NCBI RefSeq assembly: GCF_003590835.1
Contig: NZ_QYUQ01000002.1
Span: forward strand, 186,001 to 250,000
DNA length: 64,000 nt
From: Noviherbaspirillum sedimenti
Lineage (GTDB): Bacteria; Pseudomonadota; Gammaproteobacteria; Burkholderiales; Burkholderiaceae_D
Direction of reading: 5' to 3'
Positions 35,817-44,351 of this stretch are shown one piece after another. The notes beneath the pieces are model-generated. The model had not been told where the DNA came from, did no database searches, and saw only the letters and a program-made list of their open reading frames with translations. The position numbers and the translations under genes are program-made. Every line of letters starts with the position of its first letter. The first letter of the stretch is position 1.

Positions 35817-35832
35817 CACAGCCTCCGCCAGA
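35817..35832 (+). repeat. attR core of the integrated element
   Basis: The second exact copy of CACAGCCTCCGCCAGA. Immediately beyond it is the host terminator that must have followed the tRNA before integration. Confidence 0.9.
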
Positions 35833-35838
35833 TGCAAG

Positions 35839-35868
35839 AACGGCCCCAAGCGGGGCCGTTGTCATTTT
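35839..35868 (+). terminator. Original tRNA-Ser terminator, displaced by the element
   Basis: Perfect 9-bp stem AACGGCCCC (35839-35847) / GGGGCCGTT (35852-35860), loop AAGC, followed by GTCATTTTT. It now stands 14.35 kb from the tRNA it would have served. Confidence 0.85.
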
Positions 35869-35920
35869 TGCCGACGAATATTTCGTCCACACATCAATGC
35901 ACCTGATCGCTGGAGAAAAA

Positions 35921-36286
35921 ATGACAACAGAAGTACTCGTTTGTGTGACGTGTAGAGCGGCGGAAGCGTCACGAGAGGCCCCCAGGGCAGGTCGTCTTTT
36001 ATTTGAGGCCATACAAGAAAAAGCCTTTTGTGATGAGCTGCCACTCACCGTACGCCCAATTGAATGCATGAGTGGTTGCTCGCGCTCATGCACTGTTGCC
36101 TTTCAAGCACCAGGCAAGCACAGCTATTTGTTCGGCGACCTGGTTGCTGACAAGGACTCCATCAAACAGATACTTGACTGTGCTCAATTGCATGCAACGA
36201 GCGGGGATGGTTTGCTGCCGCGTGATAAACGCCCCGAGCGCTTGCAAAATGGCTTGATTGCGCGTTTGCCTGCGCCATTAAGCTAG
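35921..36286 (+). CDS. DUF1636 metal-binding family protein
   Basis: 121 residues. VCVTCRAA near the start (CXXC) and IECMSGCSRSCTVAFQ in the middle give a cysteine set typical of DUF1636, small predicted metal- or cluster-binding proteins often found near cobalt and cobalamin genes. The ATG at 35921 follows TGGAGA. It precedes the B12 riboswitch of the btuB operon by about 60 bases and is outside its control. Function not established. Confidence 0.8.
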   Translation: MTTEVLVCVTCRAAEASREAPRAGRLLFEAIQEKAFCDELPLTVRPIECMSGCSRSCTVAFQAPGKHSYLFGDLVADKDSIKQILDCAQLHATSGDGLLPRDKRPERLQNGLIARLPAPLS

Positions 36287-36346
36287 CTGAATTTTTTGCT
36301 GGATTATTTCAACTCTACAACTTTTGGCGACTTCAAGGTACAATTG

Positions 36347-36571
36347 TAGGGTTGGTGCTCGCAACATGATTCACATGTTGAAGTTCAACGGGAAGCAGGA
36401 AAGTCACTGCATTAATGCAAGGCTCAACTTGCGCTGTCCCCGCAACGGTAAAGCGGACGAACGTCTAACGTTCCATCTTTGTCATCCATGCCACTGGTTG
36501 CCTTGAATAAGCAATTGGGAAGGCGACAGAGGTAGCCTCCGCCAGCCCGGATACCGGCCAACAAGAGATCC
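36347..36571 (+). promoter_or_regulatory. Cobalamin (B12) riboswitch
   Basis: The leader of btuB carries the conserved core TGTCCCCGCAACGGTAA (about 36436-36452), an upstream GGGAAGCAGG and, near the 3' side, the B12 box AGCCCGGATACCGGCC (36544-36559). An 8-bp stem GATCCGAC / GTCGGATC (36567-36574 with 36581-36588) follows and may form the expression platform; there is no T-run, which favours translational control. Adenosylcobalamin binding should lower expression of the transport and salvage operon. Confidence 0.93.
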
Positions 36572-36644
36572 GACTTCAAGGTCGGATCATTTGCTTACAT
36601 GCTGGCGGGGATGCCGGTGATAGCCTCTTGTTACTTTCCAAATC

Positions 36645-38459
36645 ATGTTTATTTCATCAGACGCTCCGACGTTGGGCTTCGTCGGCCTGCTTGTCGCATT
36701 TTCCAGTCCCGCCTTCGCTCAGGTGCCATTGCTCAATGAGGTGGTTGTTACGGCAAACCGTACTGAGCAAGCTATTGGCGATGTTGTTGCCGATCTGACC
36801 GTGATCGATCGTGCAGAAATCGAACGAAGCGGTGCAAGCGCGATAGCGGATATTCTTTCTCGATCGCCAGGTATCCAGTTCTACAGAAATGGCGGGCCCG
36901 GATCGACGACCACCTTAATGATGCGTGGCGCCGATACGCGCTTTACCGCAGTCTATATCGATGGCGTCAGGGTCGATTCCCAGTCAACCGGGGGCGCCAC
37001 CTGGGAGGCGATACCCCTGAGTCAAATCGACCGTATTGAAATTCTGCGGGGTCCGGCTGCGGCAATTTATGGTTCAGACGCCATTGCCGGGGTAATACAG
37101 GTATTCACGCGGCAAGGCGAGGGTGCATTCGCGCCATACATAGGTGCCGGGCTGGGCACGCATGACACCAAAAAAATTGACGCCGGGTTCTCTGGTTCGG
37201 CGGGCGCCTTTGATTACTCGCTCGGCCTGTCAAAAGAGCGAAGCGATGGATTCAATGCCAGGCAACGCGCGAACCCCGATAAAGACGGCTATGCGAGTCA
37301 CGCGGCCAATGCCCGCCTGGGATTCAAGATCAATTCGGCGCATCGTATTGAAGCGACCATCCTGAATAGTTACATGGATTCGCAATACGACACTTCGCCG
37401 AGACTGGATGATCACAGTATTCGCCGTCTGAAAACGCTTGGACTGAGCTGGAACGCAAAATGGAGCGATGTTTTTGGCACGCGTGCGAGCATTTCTGAAG
37501 GGAAAGATTATTATGAAACTTACCCTGTCGCTTATGCGACCGAAACGCAAGTTCGGAATTATCTGTGGCAGAACGAGTTGCGACATGGCGTTCATCTGAT
37601 CACGGCTGCACTGGAACGGCGTGAAGATGAATTGCAAAATTCAACAACAATACCGGCACTGACAAAAAGATTTCAAAATGCCTTGGCATTGGGCTATGTG
37701 CTTGGCAACCCGATTCATTCACTCCAATTGAATGCAAGGCATGATCTCGATAGTGAGTTTGGCGGAAAAAGTACGGGGAGCGCGGCTTATGCCTACAGTT
37801 TCTTGCCGGGCTGGAGAGCGACTGCTTCCATAGGTACTGCGTTCAGAGTACCGACGCTATTTCAACGATTCAGCGTATTTGGATCATCCTCACTGGTTCC
37901 CGAGACCTCAATCAATCGTGAGATCGGTTTGAAGTATGCAAAGCAGGGAAGCACGTTCGGCGTTGTCGCTTACAAGAACAAGGTTGATAATCTTGTCACT
38001 TTCATTTCCGGTGCGGGCGCGTGTGCATCCGCCACGGGCTGCTACACCAATACCAAACATGTGCAGTTGGAGGGGGTAACGATCTCCGGGGCGACCACGA
38101 TCAATGCAATCCGCTTCGGTGCTTCACTGGATTGGTTGAAGCCGGTGGATCTGGATACCGGAAAAGACCTGATACGCCGCGCAAGACGTCATGCCACGTT
38201 CACTGCCGAAACCCCGCTGGCTGGCTGGCAGGTGGGCAGCGAACTCCAGCTTTTTAGCCAGCGGTATGACAATGCGGCAAATACGCTCCGGCTAGGCGGC
38301 TATAGCCTCGTCAATCTGTATGCCTCGCACAAGCTGGGCAAGGATTATTCAGTCCTTTTCAGGGTTGATAACCTGGCCGATCACACCTATCAACTGGCCA
38401 ATACCTACAACACTGCGGGGCGCACGGTATTTGTCGGCTTGCGTTGGTCGCCGAAATAA
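36645..38459 (+). CDS. btuB: TonB-dependent vitamin B12 receptor BtuB
   Basis: 604 residues. A signal peptide ends near PAFAQ. LNEVVVTANRTEQ is the TonB box region, followed by the plug (ILSRSPGIQFYRNGGPGSTTTLMMRGADTRFTAVYIDGVRVDSQS and IEILRGPAAAIYGSDAIAGVIQVFTRQG) and a 22-strand barrel ending FVGLRWSPK. Length and plug match E. coli BtuB (614). Placed under the B12 riboswitch, so it imports cobalamin or cobinamide across the outer membrane. The ribosome site is weak, consistent with control at translation. Confidence 0.95.
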   Translation: MFISSDAPTLGFVGLLVAFSSPAFAQVPLLNEVVVTANRTEQAIGDVVADLTVIDRAEIERSGASAIADILSRSPGIQFYRNGGPGSTTTLMMRGADTRFTAVYIDGVRVDSQSTGGATWEAIPLSQIDRIEILRGPAAAIYGSDAIAGVIQVFTRQGEGAFAPYIGAGLGTHDTKKIDAGFSGSAGAFDYSLGLSKERSDGFNARQRANPDKDGYASHAANARLGFKINSAHRIEATILNSYMDSQYDTSPRLDDHSIRRLKTLGLSWNAKWSDVFGTRASISEGKDYYETYPVAYATETQVRNYLWQNELRHGVHLITAALERREDELQNSTTIPALTKRFQNALALGYVLGNPIHSLQLNARHDLDSEFGGKSTGSAAYAYSFLPGWRATASIGTAFRVPTLFQRFSVFGSSSLVPETSINREIGLKYAKQGSTFGVVAYKNKVDNLVTFISGAGACASATGCYTNTKHVQLEGVTISGATTINAIRFGASLDWLKPVDLDTGKDLIRRARRHATFTAETPLAGWQVGSELQLFSQRYDNAANTLRLGGYSLVNLYASHKLGKDYSVLFRVDNLADHTYQLANTYNTAGRTVFVGLRWSPK

Positions 38460-38475
38460 ATGCATTGTCCCTATC

Positions 38476-39813
38476 ATGTCCAGTAAGGTCATTTGTCCCG
38501 CGATCCTGATATCGGCCCCTGCATCGGGGCAAGGCAAGACAACGATCACGTCAGCGATTGCACGCCTGCATGCACGGCAAGGTCGCCGGGTCAGCGTCTT
38601 CAAATGCGGTCCGGATTTTCTGGACCCGCATTGGCACAAGCTGGCAAGTGGCCGGCCTGTGTATCAAATGGATCTGTGGATGACCGGCGAGGACGACATC
38701 CGGCGCCGGCTCCATGCGGCAGCAATGCAATCAGACCTCATTCTGATTGAGGGCGTCATGGGGCTGTTCGATGGCGAACCCAGCGCCGCAGACCTGGCCG
38801 AGAAATTCAACATCCCTGTCCTGGGCGTGATTGATGCATCCGCCATGGCTGGAACATTTGCGGCGCTTGCATACGGATTGCGGCATTACCGGCCGCAACT
38901 TCCGTGGGCTGGCGTATTGGCCAATCGCGTGGCGAGTGCCCGTCACGCACAAATGCTGGAAGCGGGCATTGCTGAACCCGGAAGCTGGCTGGGCGCAGTG
39001 ATGCGAAATCCAGCGCTAACGCTGCCGGAGCGCCATCTCGGACTGACCGTGGCAAGTGAAATTCCGGATGCACTGCAACGGCTTGACGCGGCAGCCGATG
39101 CGCTCGCGGATACGCCGCTGGGGAAAATGACGGGTGAAGACCTGCAAAGATGGGCCGTTGAATTTGAGCCGGCATCACAAGCCATACCTGTTGCCGAGCT
39201 ATTGGCGGGCAAAACGCTGGCAGTTGCGCGGGATGCAGCATTTTGTTTCATTTACCAGGCCAATCTGGATGTGCTGAAAAGTCTTGGGGCCAGGCTGGAA
39301 TATTTTTCTCCCATCGCCGATTGTGCACTGCCCGCGTGTGATGCCGTATGGCTGCCTGGCGGCTATCCCGAGCTGCATGCGGAAGCGCTTGGCAGTAATG
39401 CGAGTATGCGCGAGAGCATCAAAAAACACTGGCACGCTGACCGGCCCATATGGGCGGAATGTGGCGGCATGATGGCGCTTTTCGAAGAATTGATTTGCAA
39501 GAATGGTCAAGGCTATCCGATGTGGGGGCTATTGCCCGGCAAGGTCCGCATGCAGGAGCGGCTCGCCGCACTCGGGCCGCAGCAATTGACGCTTGGAAAA
39601 GAGACGCTCAGAGGACATACCTTTCACTATTCAAGCGCTGAAACGCCATTGCAGGCAGTCGCCAGAACCGCGCGGCCTGGAATGTCGCCTTCGCCTGAAG
39701 CCGGCGAGGCTTTTTATCAATCGGGTTCGGTCAGGGCGAGTTATTTTCATCCCTGGTTCGCATCGAATCCAGTAGCCGCATCCAGGCTATTCCTGAACGA
39801 GGCGCTGACATGA
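38476..39813 (+). CDS. cobB: Cobyrinic acid a,c-diamide synthase
   Basis: Amidates the a and c carboxyls of cobyrinic acid using glutamine and ATP. 445 residues: the N-terminal dethiobiotin-synthetase-like P-loop domain (LISAPASGQGKTTIT, FKCGPDFLDPHWH) and the C-terminal class I glutamine amidotransferase with the catalytic cysteine in WAECGGMM and the late histidine in SYFHPWF. The ATG at 38476 is used. It overlaps the next gene by four bases (ATGA). Confidence 0.95.
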   Translation: MSSKVICPAILISAPASGQGKTTITSAIARLHARQGRRVSVFKCGPDFLDPHWHKLASGRPVYQMDLWMTGEDDIRRRLHAAAMQSDLILIEGVMGLFDGEPSAADLAEKFNIPVLGVIDASAMAGTFAALAYGLRHYRPQLPWAGVLANRVASARHAQMLEAGIAEPGSWLGAVMRNPALTLPERHLGLTVASEIPDALQRLDAAADALADTPLGKMTGEDLQRWAVEFEPASQAIPVAELLAGKTLAVARDAAFCFIYQANLDVLKSLGARLEYFSPIADCALPACDAVWLPGGYPELHAEALGSNASMRESIKKHWHADRPIWAECGGMMALFEELICKNGQGYPMWGLLPGKVRMQERLAALGPQQLTLGKETLRGHTFHYSSAETPLQAVARTARPGMSPSPEAGEAFYQSGSVRASYFHPWFASNPVAASRLFLNEALT

Positions 39814-40415
39814 AATCAAGTGACGTGAAATCAAGTGACTTCGCCATTGCCCGTAGCGAATTCATCCTTGGTGGCCAGAAAAGCGGAAAATCGCGCAGGG
39901 CAGAGCTGATTGCGCGCGCCTGGCTGGAAAAATCTGCGGACCACAAGGCAGTACTGCTTGCTACCGGCCAGGCTTATGACGAAGAAATGCGCGAGCGCAT
40001 CGCGCGCCACCGGCACGACCGATCCGTGCGTGTACCAGGCATGCTGACCGTGGAAGAGCCCTTGCACCTGGCTGAGGCCATTTCTCTCCATAGCCAGCCC
40101 GATACCTTGCTGGTGGTTGACTGCCTGACCCTGTGGCTGACCAATTGCTTAATGCCAGTCGCGTCATCCCAGGGAAATCACGCCCACGCTGACTTCACCA
40201 CGCAAACGGCCAGGCTTGCCGTGGCAATCACGACTGCGCCCGGCCCGGTGGTTTTGGTCGGTAACGAAATCGGCTTGGGCGTGATTCCGCTCGGACGTGA
40301 GGTGCGCGTCTTTGTCGACACGCTGGGGCGGCTCAATCAGGATGTCGCTGAACTTTGCGTGCGCGTCACGCTGATGGCGGCGGGCCTGCCGCTGACCCTG
40401 AAAGGTACCGCATGA
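39810..40415 (+). CDS. cobP: Bifunctional adenosylcobinamide kinase / guanylyltransferase
   Basis: Phosphorylates adenosylcobinamide and transfers GMP to it. 201 residues with P-loop LGGQKSGKSRRAE, the RIARHRHDR guanylylation-site region, DCLTLWLTN, and EIGLGVIPLGREVRVFVDTLGRLNQ. The first residues are a near-duplicate (KSSDV KSSDF) from a 14-base direct repeat at 39811-39824 and 39826-39839. Coupled to cobB and, by ATGA, to btuF. Confidence 0.95.
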   Translation: MKSSDVKSSDFAIARSEFILGGQKSGKSRRAELIARAWLEKSADHKAVLLATGQAYDEEMRERIARHRHDRSVRVPGMLTVEEPLHLAEAISLHSQPDTLLVVDCLTLWLTNCLMPVASSQGNHAHADFTTQTARLAVAITTAPGPVVLVGNEIGLGVIPLGREVRVFVDTLGRLNQDVAELCVRVTLMAAGLPLTLKGTA

Positions 40416-41272
40416 ATCGCCTCTTCCTTGCGCTGATGCTGCTGATTTTCTGGCTGCCGTCGCATGCCCTGCAGATCATCGATGACCGTGGCGTCAAGGT
40501 GACGCTTGCAAAACCGCCACAGCGCATCGTCAGCCTGCTGCCGTCGTTGTCCGAAACTGTCTGTGAACTCAATCATTGTGCGCGTCTGGTTGGCGTCGAT
40601 CGCTATTCCAACCATCCGGCCTCCCTGCGCGCGCTGCCACAAGTCGGTGGGGGGATGGATCCCAATATCGAGGCCATCGTCGCACTCAAGCCGGACGTCG
40701 TGTTGATGTCGATTGCCTCGCGCGCCAGCGAGCGACTCGAAGCCCTGGGTTTGACGGTCGTGGCGCTGGAAACCAAGAGCCATACCGATGTCCGGCGTGT
40801 GCTGGACAGGGTAGGGACTTTACTCGGTGTGGACGACGCTCAACGTGTCTGGCGCGTCATCGATGCCGGGGTGTCCGCAGCGGCACAGTCTTTGCCGCCC
40901 AAGGCAAAGAACTTGCGTGTCTACTTTGAAGTCAACCGTGCCCCATATGCAGCCGGTGCAAAGTCTTTCATCGGTGAATCATTGCAGCGCCTGGGCGTCC
41001 AGAACATCGTGTCTCCCGAACTTGGACCATTCCCCAAGCTTAATCCTGAGTATGTGGTGAAAGCCGACCCGGACCTGATCCTGATCAGCGAGCGCAATTT
41101 TGCCGGCATGTTGCAGCGACCGGGCTGGGCTGGCATCCGTGCCGTGCGGGAGAACCGCATCTGTGTTTTTCCAGCCGAATTGGCCGATATCGTGATCCGG
41201 CCGGGCCCGCGCATGGCCGAGGGCGCACGCCTCATGGCCCAGTGCATTGCCAGCAAGGGCCTTTCCCAATGA
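40412..41272 (+). CDS. btuF: Cobalamin ABC transporter, periplasmic binding protein
   Basis: 286 residues with a signal peptide (FLALMLLIFWLPSHA). The BtuF/FhuD-type fold shows PQRIVSLLPSLSETV, LVGVDRYSNHP, LKPDVVLMS and the C-terminal DIVIRPGPRMAEGA. It delivers corrinoid from BtuB to BtuCD. Starts at 40412 in the cobP stop (ATGA) and ends in the btuC start. Confidence 0.93.
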   Translation: MNRLFLALMLLIFWLPSHALQIIDDRGVKVTLAKPPQRIVSLLPSLSETVCELNHCARLVGVDRYSNHPASLRALPQVGGGMDPNIEAIVALKPDVVLMSIASRASERLEALGLTVVALETKSHTDVRRVLDRVGTLLGVDDAQRVWRVIDAGVSAAAQSLPPKAKNLRVYFEVNRAPYAAGAKSFIGESLQRLGVQNIVSPELGPFPKLNPEYVVKADPDLILISERNFAGMLQRPGWAGIRAVRENRICVFPAELADIVIRPGPRMAEGARLMAQCIASKGLSQ

Positions 41273-42297
41273 GTGTCACCGTTTTTGAACAACAGCGTCT
41301 CGCCAAGCTGTGGATCATGATTTTGATGGCGCTGGCAGCCGCTGGCGTCCTGGTGGGGGCAGGGGTTGGCAGCACAGGTTTCGAGAATGTATTCAATGCC
41401 CGGCATGATCCCGTCGCCTGGCAGATCGTCTGGGATATCCGCTTGCCGCGAACGCTGGGCGCCTGGCTTGCTGGCGCTTTGCTTGGCCTATCCGGTGCCC
41501 TGGCGCAAGGACTGTTTCGCAATCCGCTTGCCGACCCCTATCTTCTCGGCAGTGCTTCCGGTGCATCGCTGGGCGTGGCGGTGGCGCTGGCCCTGTTCGG
41601 CGTTTCTCCGCTGGCGACGCACTGGCTGATCCGGCTGGGGTTGACCGGTGCGGCTTTTATCGGTGCCGCGGGGGCCGTGCTGCTGACCTTGCTGCTGGCG
41701 CGCGGCGTCCAGCATACCTTGCGACTGCTGCTGGCCGGTGTGATCGTCGGCGTGGTTCTGGGGGCCCTGAGTTCACTCACGATGTTGCTGGTGCCCGAAG
41801 TGCTGCAGGCCATGCAAGCCTTTTTGCTGGGCAGTACCGGCTACGTGGGCTGGAGTGCGACATTCCTGATGGCAGGCATTTGGGCGGTCTGCATGTTGTT
41901 GTCATGGAGCCTCAGCCGGGTCCTCGATGGCCTGACGCTTGGCGAGGCGACTGCGGCCAGTCTCGGCCTGAGACTGGCGCCACTGCGGGCGACATTGATT
42001 GCCGTGCTCGCCCTGGCGATCGGCACGGCCGTCGCGCAGACCGGGCTCATTGCCTTTGTGGGATTGGCCGCGCCGCATCTGGTGCGGTCACTGGTCAAGA
42101 CTACGCACAATCGATTGATCTTGCTCTCAAGTCTCATGGGGGCGGTGTTGCTGATGGCGGCAGATTTGCTGGCGCGCTGGCTGATCGCGCCGATGGAACT
42201 GCCGGTGGGCGTCCTGACGGCGGTGCTCGGCGGTGGTTATCTGCTGTGGTTGATGCATGCCCAGAACCGGAGTAACAGTACAGTATGGAAACGATAG
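41269..42297 (+). CDS. btuC: Cobalamin ABC transporter, permease
   Basis: 342 residues, FecCD family, with about ten membrane helices. DIRLPRTLGAWLAGALLGLSGALAQGLFRNPLADPYLLG is the family signature, and the coupling-helix region GLIAFVGLAAPHLVR faces the ATPase. It overlaps btuF by four bases and btuD by 13. Confidence 0.95.
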   Translation: MSVTVFEQQRLAKLWIMILMALAAAGVLVGAGVGSTGFENVFNARHDPVAWQIVWDIRLPRTLGAWLAGALLGLSGALAQGLFRNPLADPYLLGSASGASLGVAVALALFGVSPLATHWLIRLGLTGAAFIGAAGAVLLTLLLARGVQHTLRLLLAGVIVGVVLGALSSLTMLLVPEVLQAMQAFLLGSTGYVGWSATFLMAGIWAVCMLLSWSLSRVLDGLTLGEATAASLGLRLAPLRATLIAVLALAIGTAVAQTGLIAFVGLAAPHLVRSLVKTTHNRLILLSSLMGAVLLMAADLLARWLIAPMELPVGVLTAVLGGGYLLWLMHAQNRSNSTVWKR

Positions 42298-43058
42298 CGA
42301 TCAGCGCGCGGGCGATCCGCGCCCGCCTCGGCAATCAGGAGGTCTTGCATGGCATTGACCTGATGCTCCCCGCTGGCCGCTGGACCAGCATCATCGGCCC
42401 CAATGGCGCCGGCAAGTCGACCCTGCTCAAGGTACTGGCGGGTCTGATGCCGCATGCAGGGCAGCTTGTGTTGCCCGGCCACCCGCCGGGACAGATGAGC
42501 GCGCGTAAAAAAGCCCAGCATCTGTCCTGGCTTGGGCAGAATGAAAGCGGGGCGGATGACCTGACGGCCTACGACGTCACCATGCTGGGCCGCCTGCCAC
42601 ACCAGCCCTGGCTGGCGCCGCCAGGTGAAGCCGACCATGCTGCGGTTATCGAGGCGCTGCGCGCTACCCAGGCCTGGGACTGGCGTGACCGGACGCTGGG
42701 CCAGCTTTCAGGCGGCGAGCGTCAACGCGTGCTGCTCGCCCGTGCCCTGGCAGTGCAGGCGGAGGTACTGTTGATGGATGAGCCCTTGGCCAATCTTGAC
42801 CCGCCTCATCAAGTGGATTGGCTGTTGCTCGTGCGCGATCTGGTCAAGCAGGGCAAGTCCGTGGTCAGTGTGTTGCATGAAATTTCGCTGGCGCTGCATG
42901 CCGACGAAATGGTCGTCATGGCAGCTGGGCGGGTCATGCACCATGGTCCATGCAACGATCCCGCCACGCACCAGGCAATCGAGCAAGTTTTTGAAAACCG
43001 CATCCATATCCAGCGTGCCGGCGAGCAGTGGATATCGCTTCCCAAAATCCAATACTGA
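42285..43058 (+). CDS. btuD: Cobalamin ABC transporter, ATP-binding protein
   Basis: 257 residues. Walker [15 protein letters not shown]-loop LGQNES, signature [15 protein letters not shown], Walker [18 protein letters not shown]-loop VLHE. It drives import through BtuC. Overlaps btuC by 13 bases. Confidence 0.95.
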   Translation: METIAISARAIRARLGNQEVLHGIDLMLPAGRWTSIIGPNGAGKSTLLKVLAGLMPHAGQLVLPGHPPGQMSARKKAQHLSWLGQNESGADDLTAYDVTMLGRLPHQPWLAPPGEADHAAVIEALRATQAWDWRDRTLGQLSGGERQRVLLARALAVQAEVLLMDEPLANLDPPHQVDWLLLVRDLVKQGKSVVSVLHEISLALHADEMVVMAAGRVMHHGPCNDPATHQAIEQVFENRIHIQRAGEQWISLPKIQY

Positions 43059-43066
43059 AGACGTCA

Positions 43067-43636
43067 ATGCAGATTGAAACCCCACCCAGCAAAAAGCCTT
43101 ACGAAAAGCCCGAAGGCGAACGTCGCGGCCTGGTTATCGTCAATACCGGCGATGGCAAAGGCAAGAGCACGGCGGCGTTTGGCCTGGCCTTGCGTGCCCA
43201 TGGCCGTGGCAAGGCCGTCAAGATCTACCAGTTCATGAAAGTGCCGACGGCACGTTTCGGCGAGCACCGCATGTTCGAGCAACTCGGCCTTCCGATCGAA
43301 GGTTTGGGCGACGGCTTCAGCTGGAAGAGCCAGGACCTGGAGCACTCGGCCCAACTCGCGCGGGACGGCTGGGAACGCGCCAAAGCCAGCATTCTGGGGG
43401 GCGAATACTTCATGGTGACGCTCGACGAAGTGACCTACCCGCTGATTTACGGCTGGCTGCCGCTTGAGGATGTGTTGCAGACCTTGCGAAATCGCCCCAA
43501 AGATACCCATGTGGTATTGACCGGCCGCCGCTGCCCCCCTGAAATCATCGCGCTGGCAGACACGGTGACCGAGATGACCAAGATAAAGCATGCCTTCAAT
43601 GCTGGTGTGCCAGCGCAGCGTGGCATCGAAGACTGA
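43067..43636 (+). CDS. cobO: Cob(I)yrinic acid a,c-diamide adenosyltransferase
   Basis: Adds the 5'-deoxyadenosyl group to cobalt. 189 residues, CobA/CobO/BtuR type: P-loop [28 protein letters not shown], the ATP-site [13 protein letters not shown] and [12 protein letters not shown]. Starts at 43067, eight bases after btuD. Serves both new and salvaged corrinoids. Confidence 0.95.
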   Translation: MQIETPPSKKPYEKPEGERRGLVIVNTGDGKGKSTAAFGLALRAHGRGKAVKIYQFMKVPTARFGEHRMFEQLGLPIEGLGDGFSWKSQDLEHSAQLARDGWERAKASILGGEYFMVTLDEVTYPLIYGWLPLEDVLQTLRNRPKDTHVVLTGRRCPPEIIALADTVTEMTKIKHAFNAGVPAQRGIED

Positions 43637-43649
43637 AGGGCGCGGCTGC

Positions 43650-44351
43650 ATGAATTCGAATGCCAAAGATTTGATAGCGGCCACGCCCTTCTCGGCAGAT
43701 GAAGCGGCCGCTGTTTACCGCGCCATTTACGAACGTCGTGACATGCGTCATTTTGCCGGCGGCGAAGTCGCGCCCGAGACATTGTGCCGCCTGATCCGGG
43801 CTGCGCACCATGCGCCCAGTGTCGGCTTCATGCAGCCCTGGCGTTTCATTCGAATCAGCGATCGCACACTGCGCCAGCAGTTGCACGACGTGGTCGAGTC
43901 GGAGCGCGTGCTGACCGCGCATGCGCTGGGGGAGCGCGAGGATGAATTCATGCGCCTGAAGGTCGAGGGGCTGCTCGAGGCGGCGGAACTGTTGGCGGTG
44001 GTGCTGGCCGACGGGCGCGACAAGCATGTATTTGGCCGTCGCACCATGCCGCACATGGATCTGGCATCAGCCAGTTGTGCCATTCAAAACCTTTGGCTGG
44101 CTGCCCGTGCCGAGGGGCTGGGTATGGGCTGGGTGTCGTTATTCGAGCCCAAGGCGGTAGCCGGCCTGCTGAGATTGCCCGCGGAGGCCGAACCCATTGC
44201 CTTGCTCTGTCTTGGCCCGGTAAAAAGCTACTATGCCGAGCCGATGCTGCAACAGATGGGGTGGGCACAGCGTGAAAGATTATCCGAACTGGTTTTCGAT
44301 AACGGCTGGGGCAATGCCAGTCATCTGTTCACCAAGGATGTGTCGGAATGA
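43650..44351 (+). CDS. bluB: 5,6-dimethylbenzimidazole synthase BluB
   Basis: Splits reduced FMN with oxygen to form the lower ligand DMB. 233 residues of the nitroreductase fold: ERRDMRHFAGGEV, AAHHAPSVGFMQPWRFIRI (the conserved flavin-site stretch of BluB), RRTMPHMDLASASCAIQNLWLAARAEGLGMGWVS. The oxygen-dependent route implies an aerobic host making true B12. Overlaps cobD/cbiB by four bases. Confidence 0.93.
   Translation: MNSNAKDLIAATPFSADEAAAVYRAIYERRDMRHFAGGEVAPETLCRLIRAAHHAPSVGFMQPWRFIRISDRTLRQQLHDVVESERVLTAHALGEREDEFMRLKVEGLLEAAELLAVVLADGRDKHVFGRRTMPHMDLASASCAIQNLWLAARAEGLGMGWVSLFEPKAVAGLLRLPAEAEPIALLCLGPVKSYYAEPMLQQMGWAQRERLSELVFDNGWGNASHLFTKDVSE

Larger units (their letters stand above)
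21484..35832. mobile_element. Satellite-like integrated element in tRNA-Ser with capsid and tape-measure genes
   Basis: The element is 14.35 kb, about 13.2 kb without the IS630 copy inside it. From the right end leftwards it encodes integrase, AlpA, a primase-helicase, two small proteins, a helix-turn-helix protein, a major capsid protein, five small coupled proteins, a tape-measure protein, two more small proteins and, on the opposite strand, a DUF4124 protein next to attL. Size, int-alpA-primase order and tRNA site are those of P4-like or PICI-like phage satellites. No terminase, portal, protease, tail tube or lysis gene was recognised. It could also be a reduced prophage, but the unbroken coupling from capsid to tape measure argues for a compact native layout. 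Confidence 0.85.

Noticed and set aside
36534..36545. AGCCTCCGCCAG inside the B12 riboswitch matches 12 bases of the att core
   Set aside because: The bases belong to the conserved 3' part of the riboswitch; no integrase or second boundary lies beyond, so it is taken as chance.
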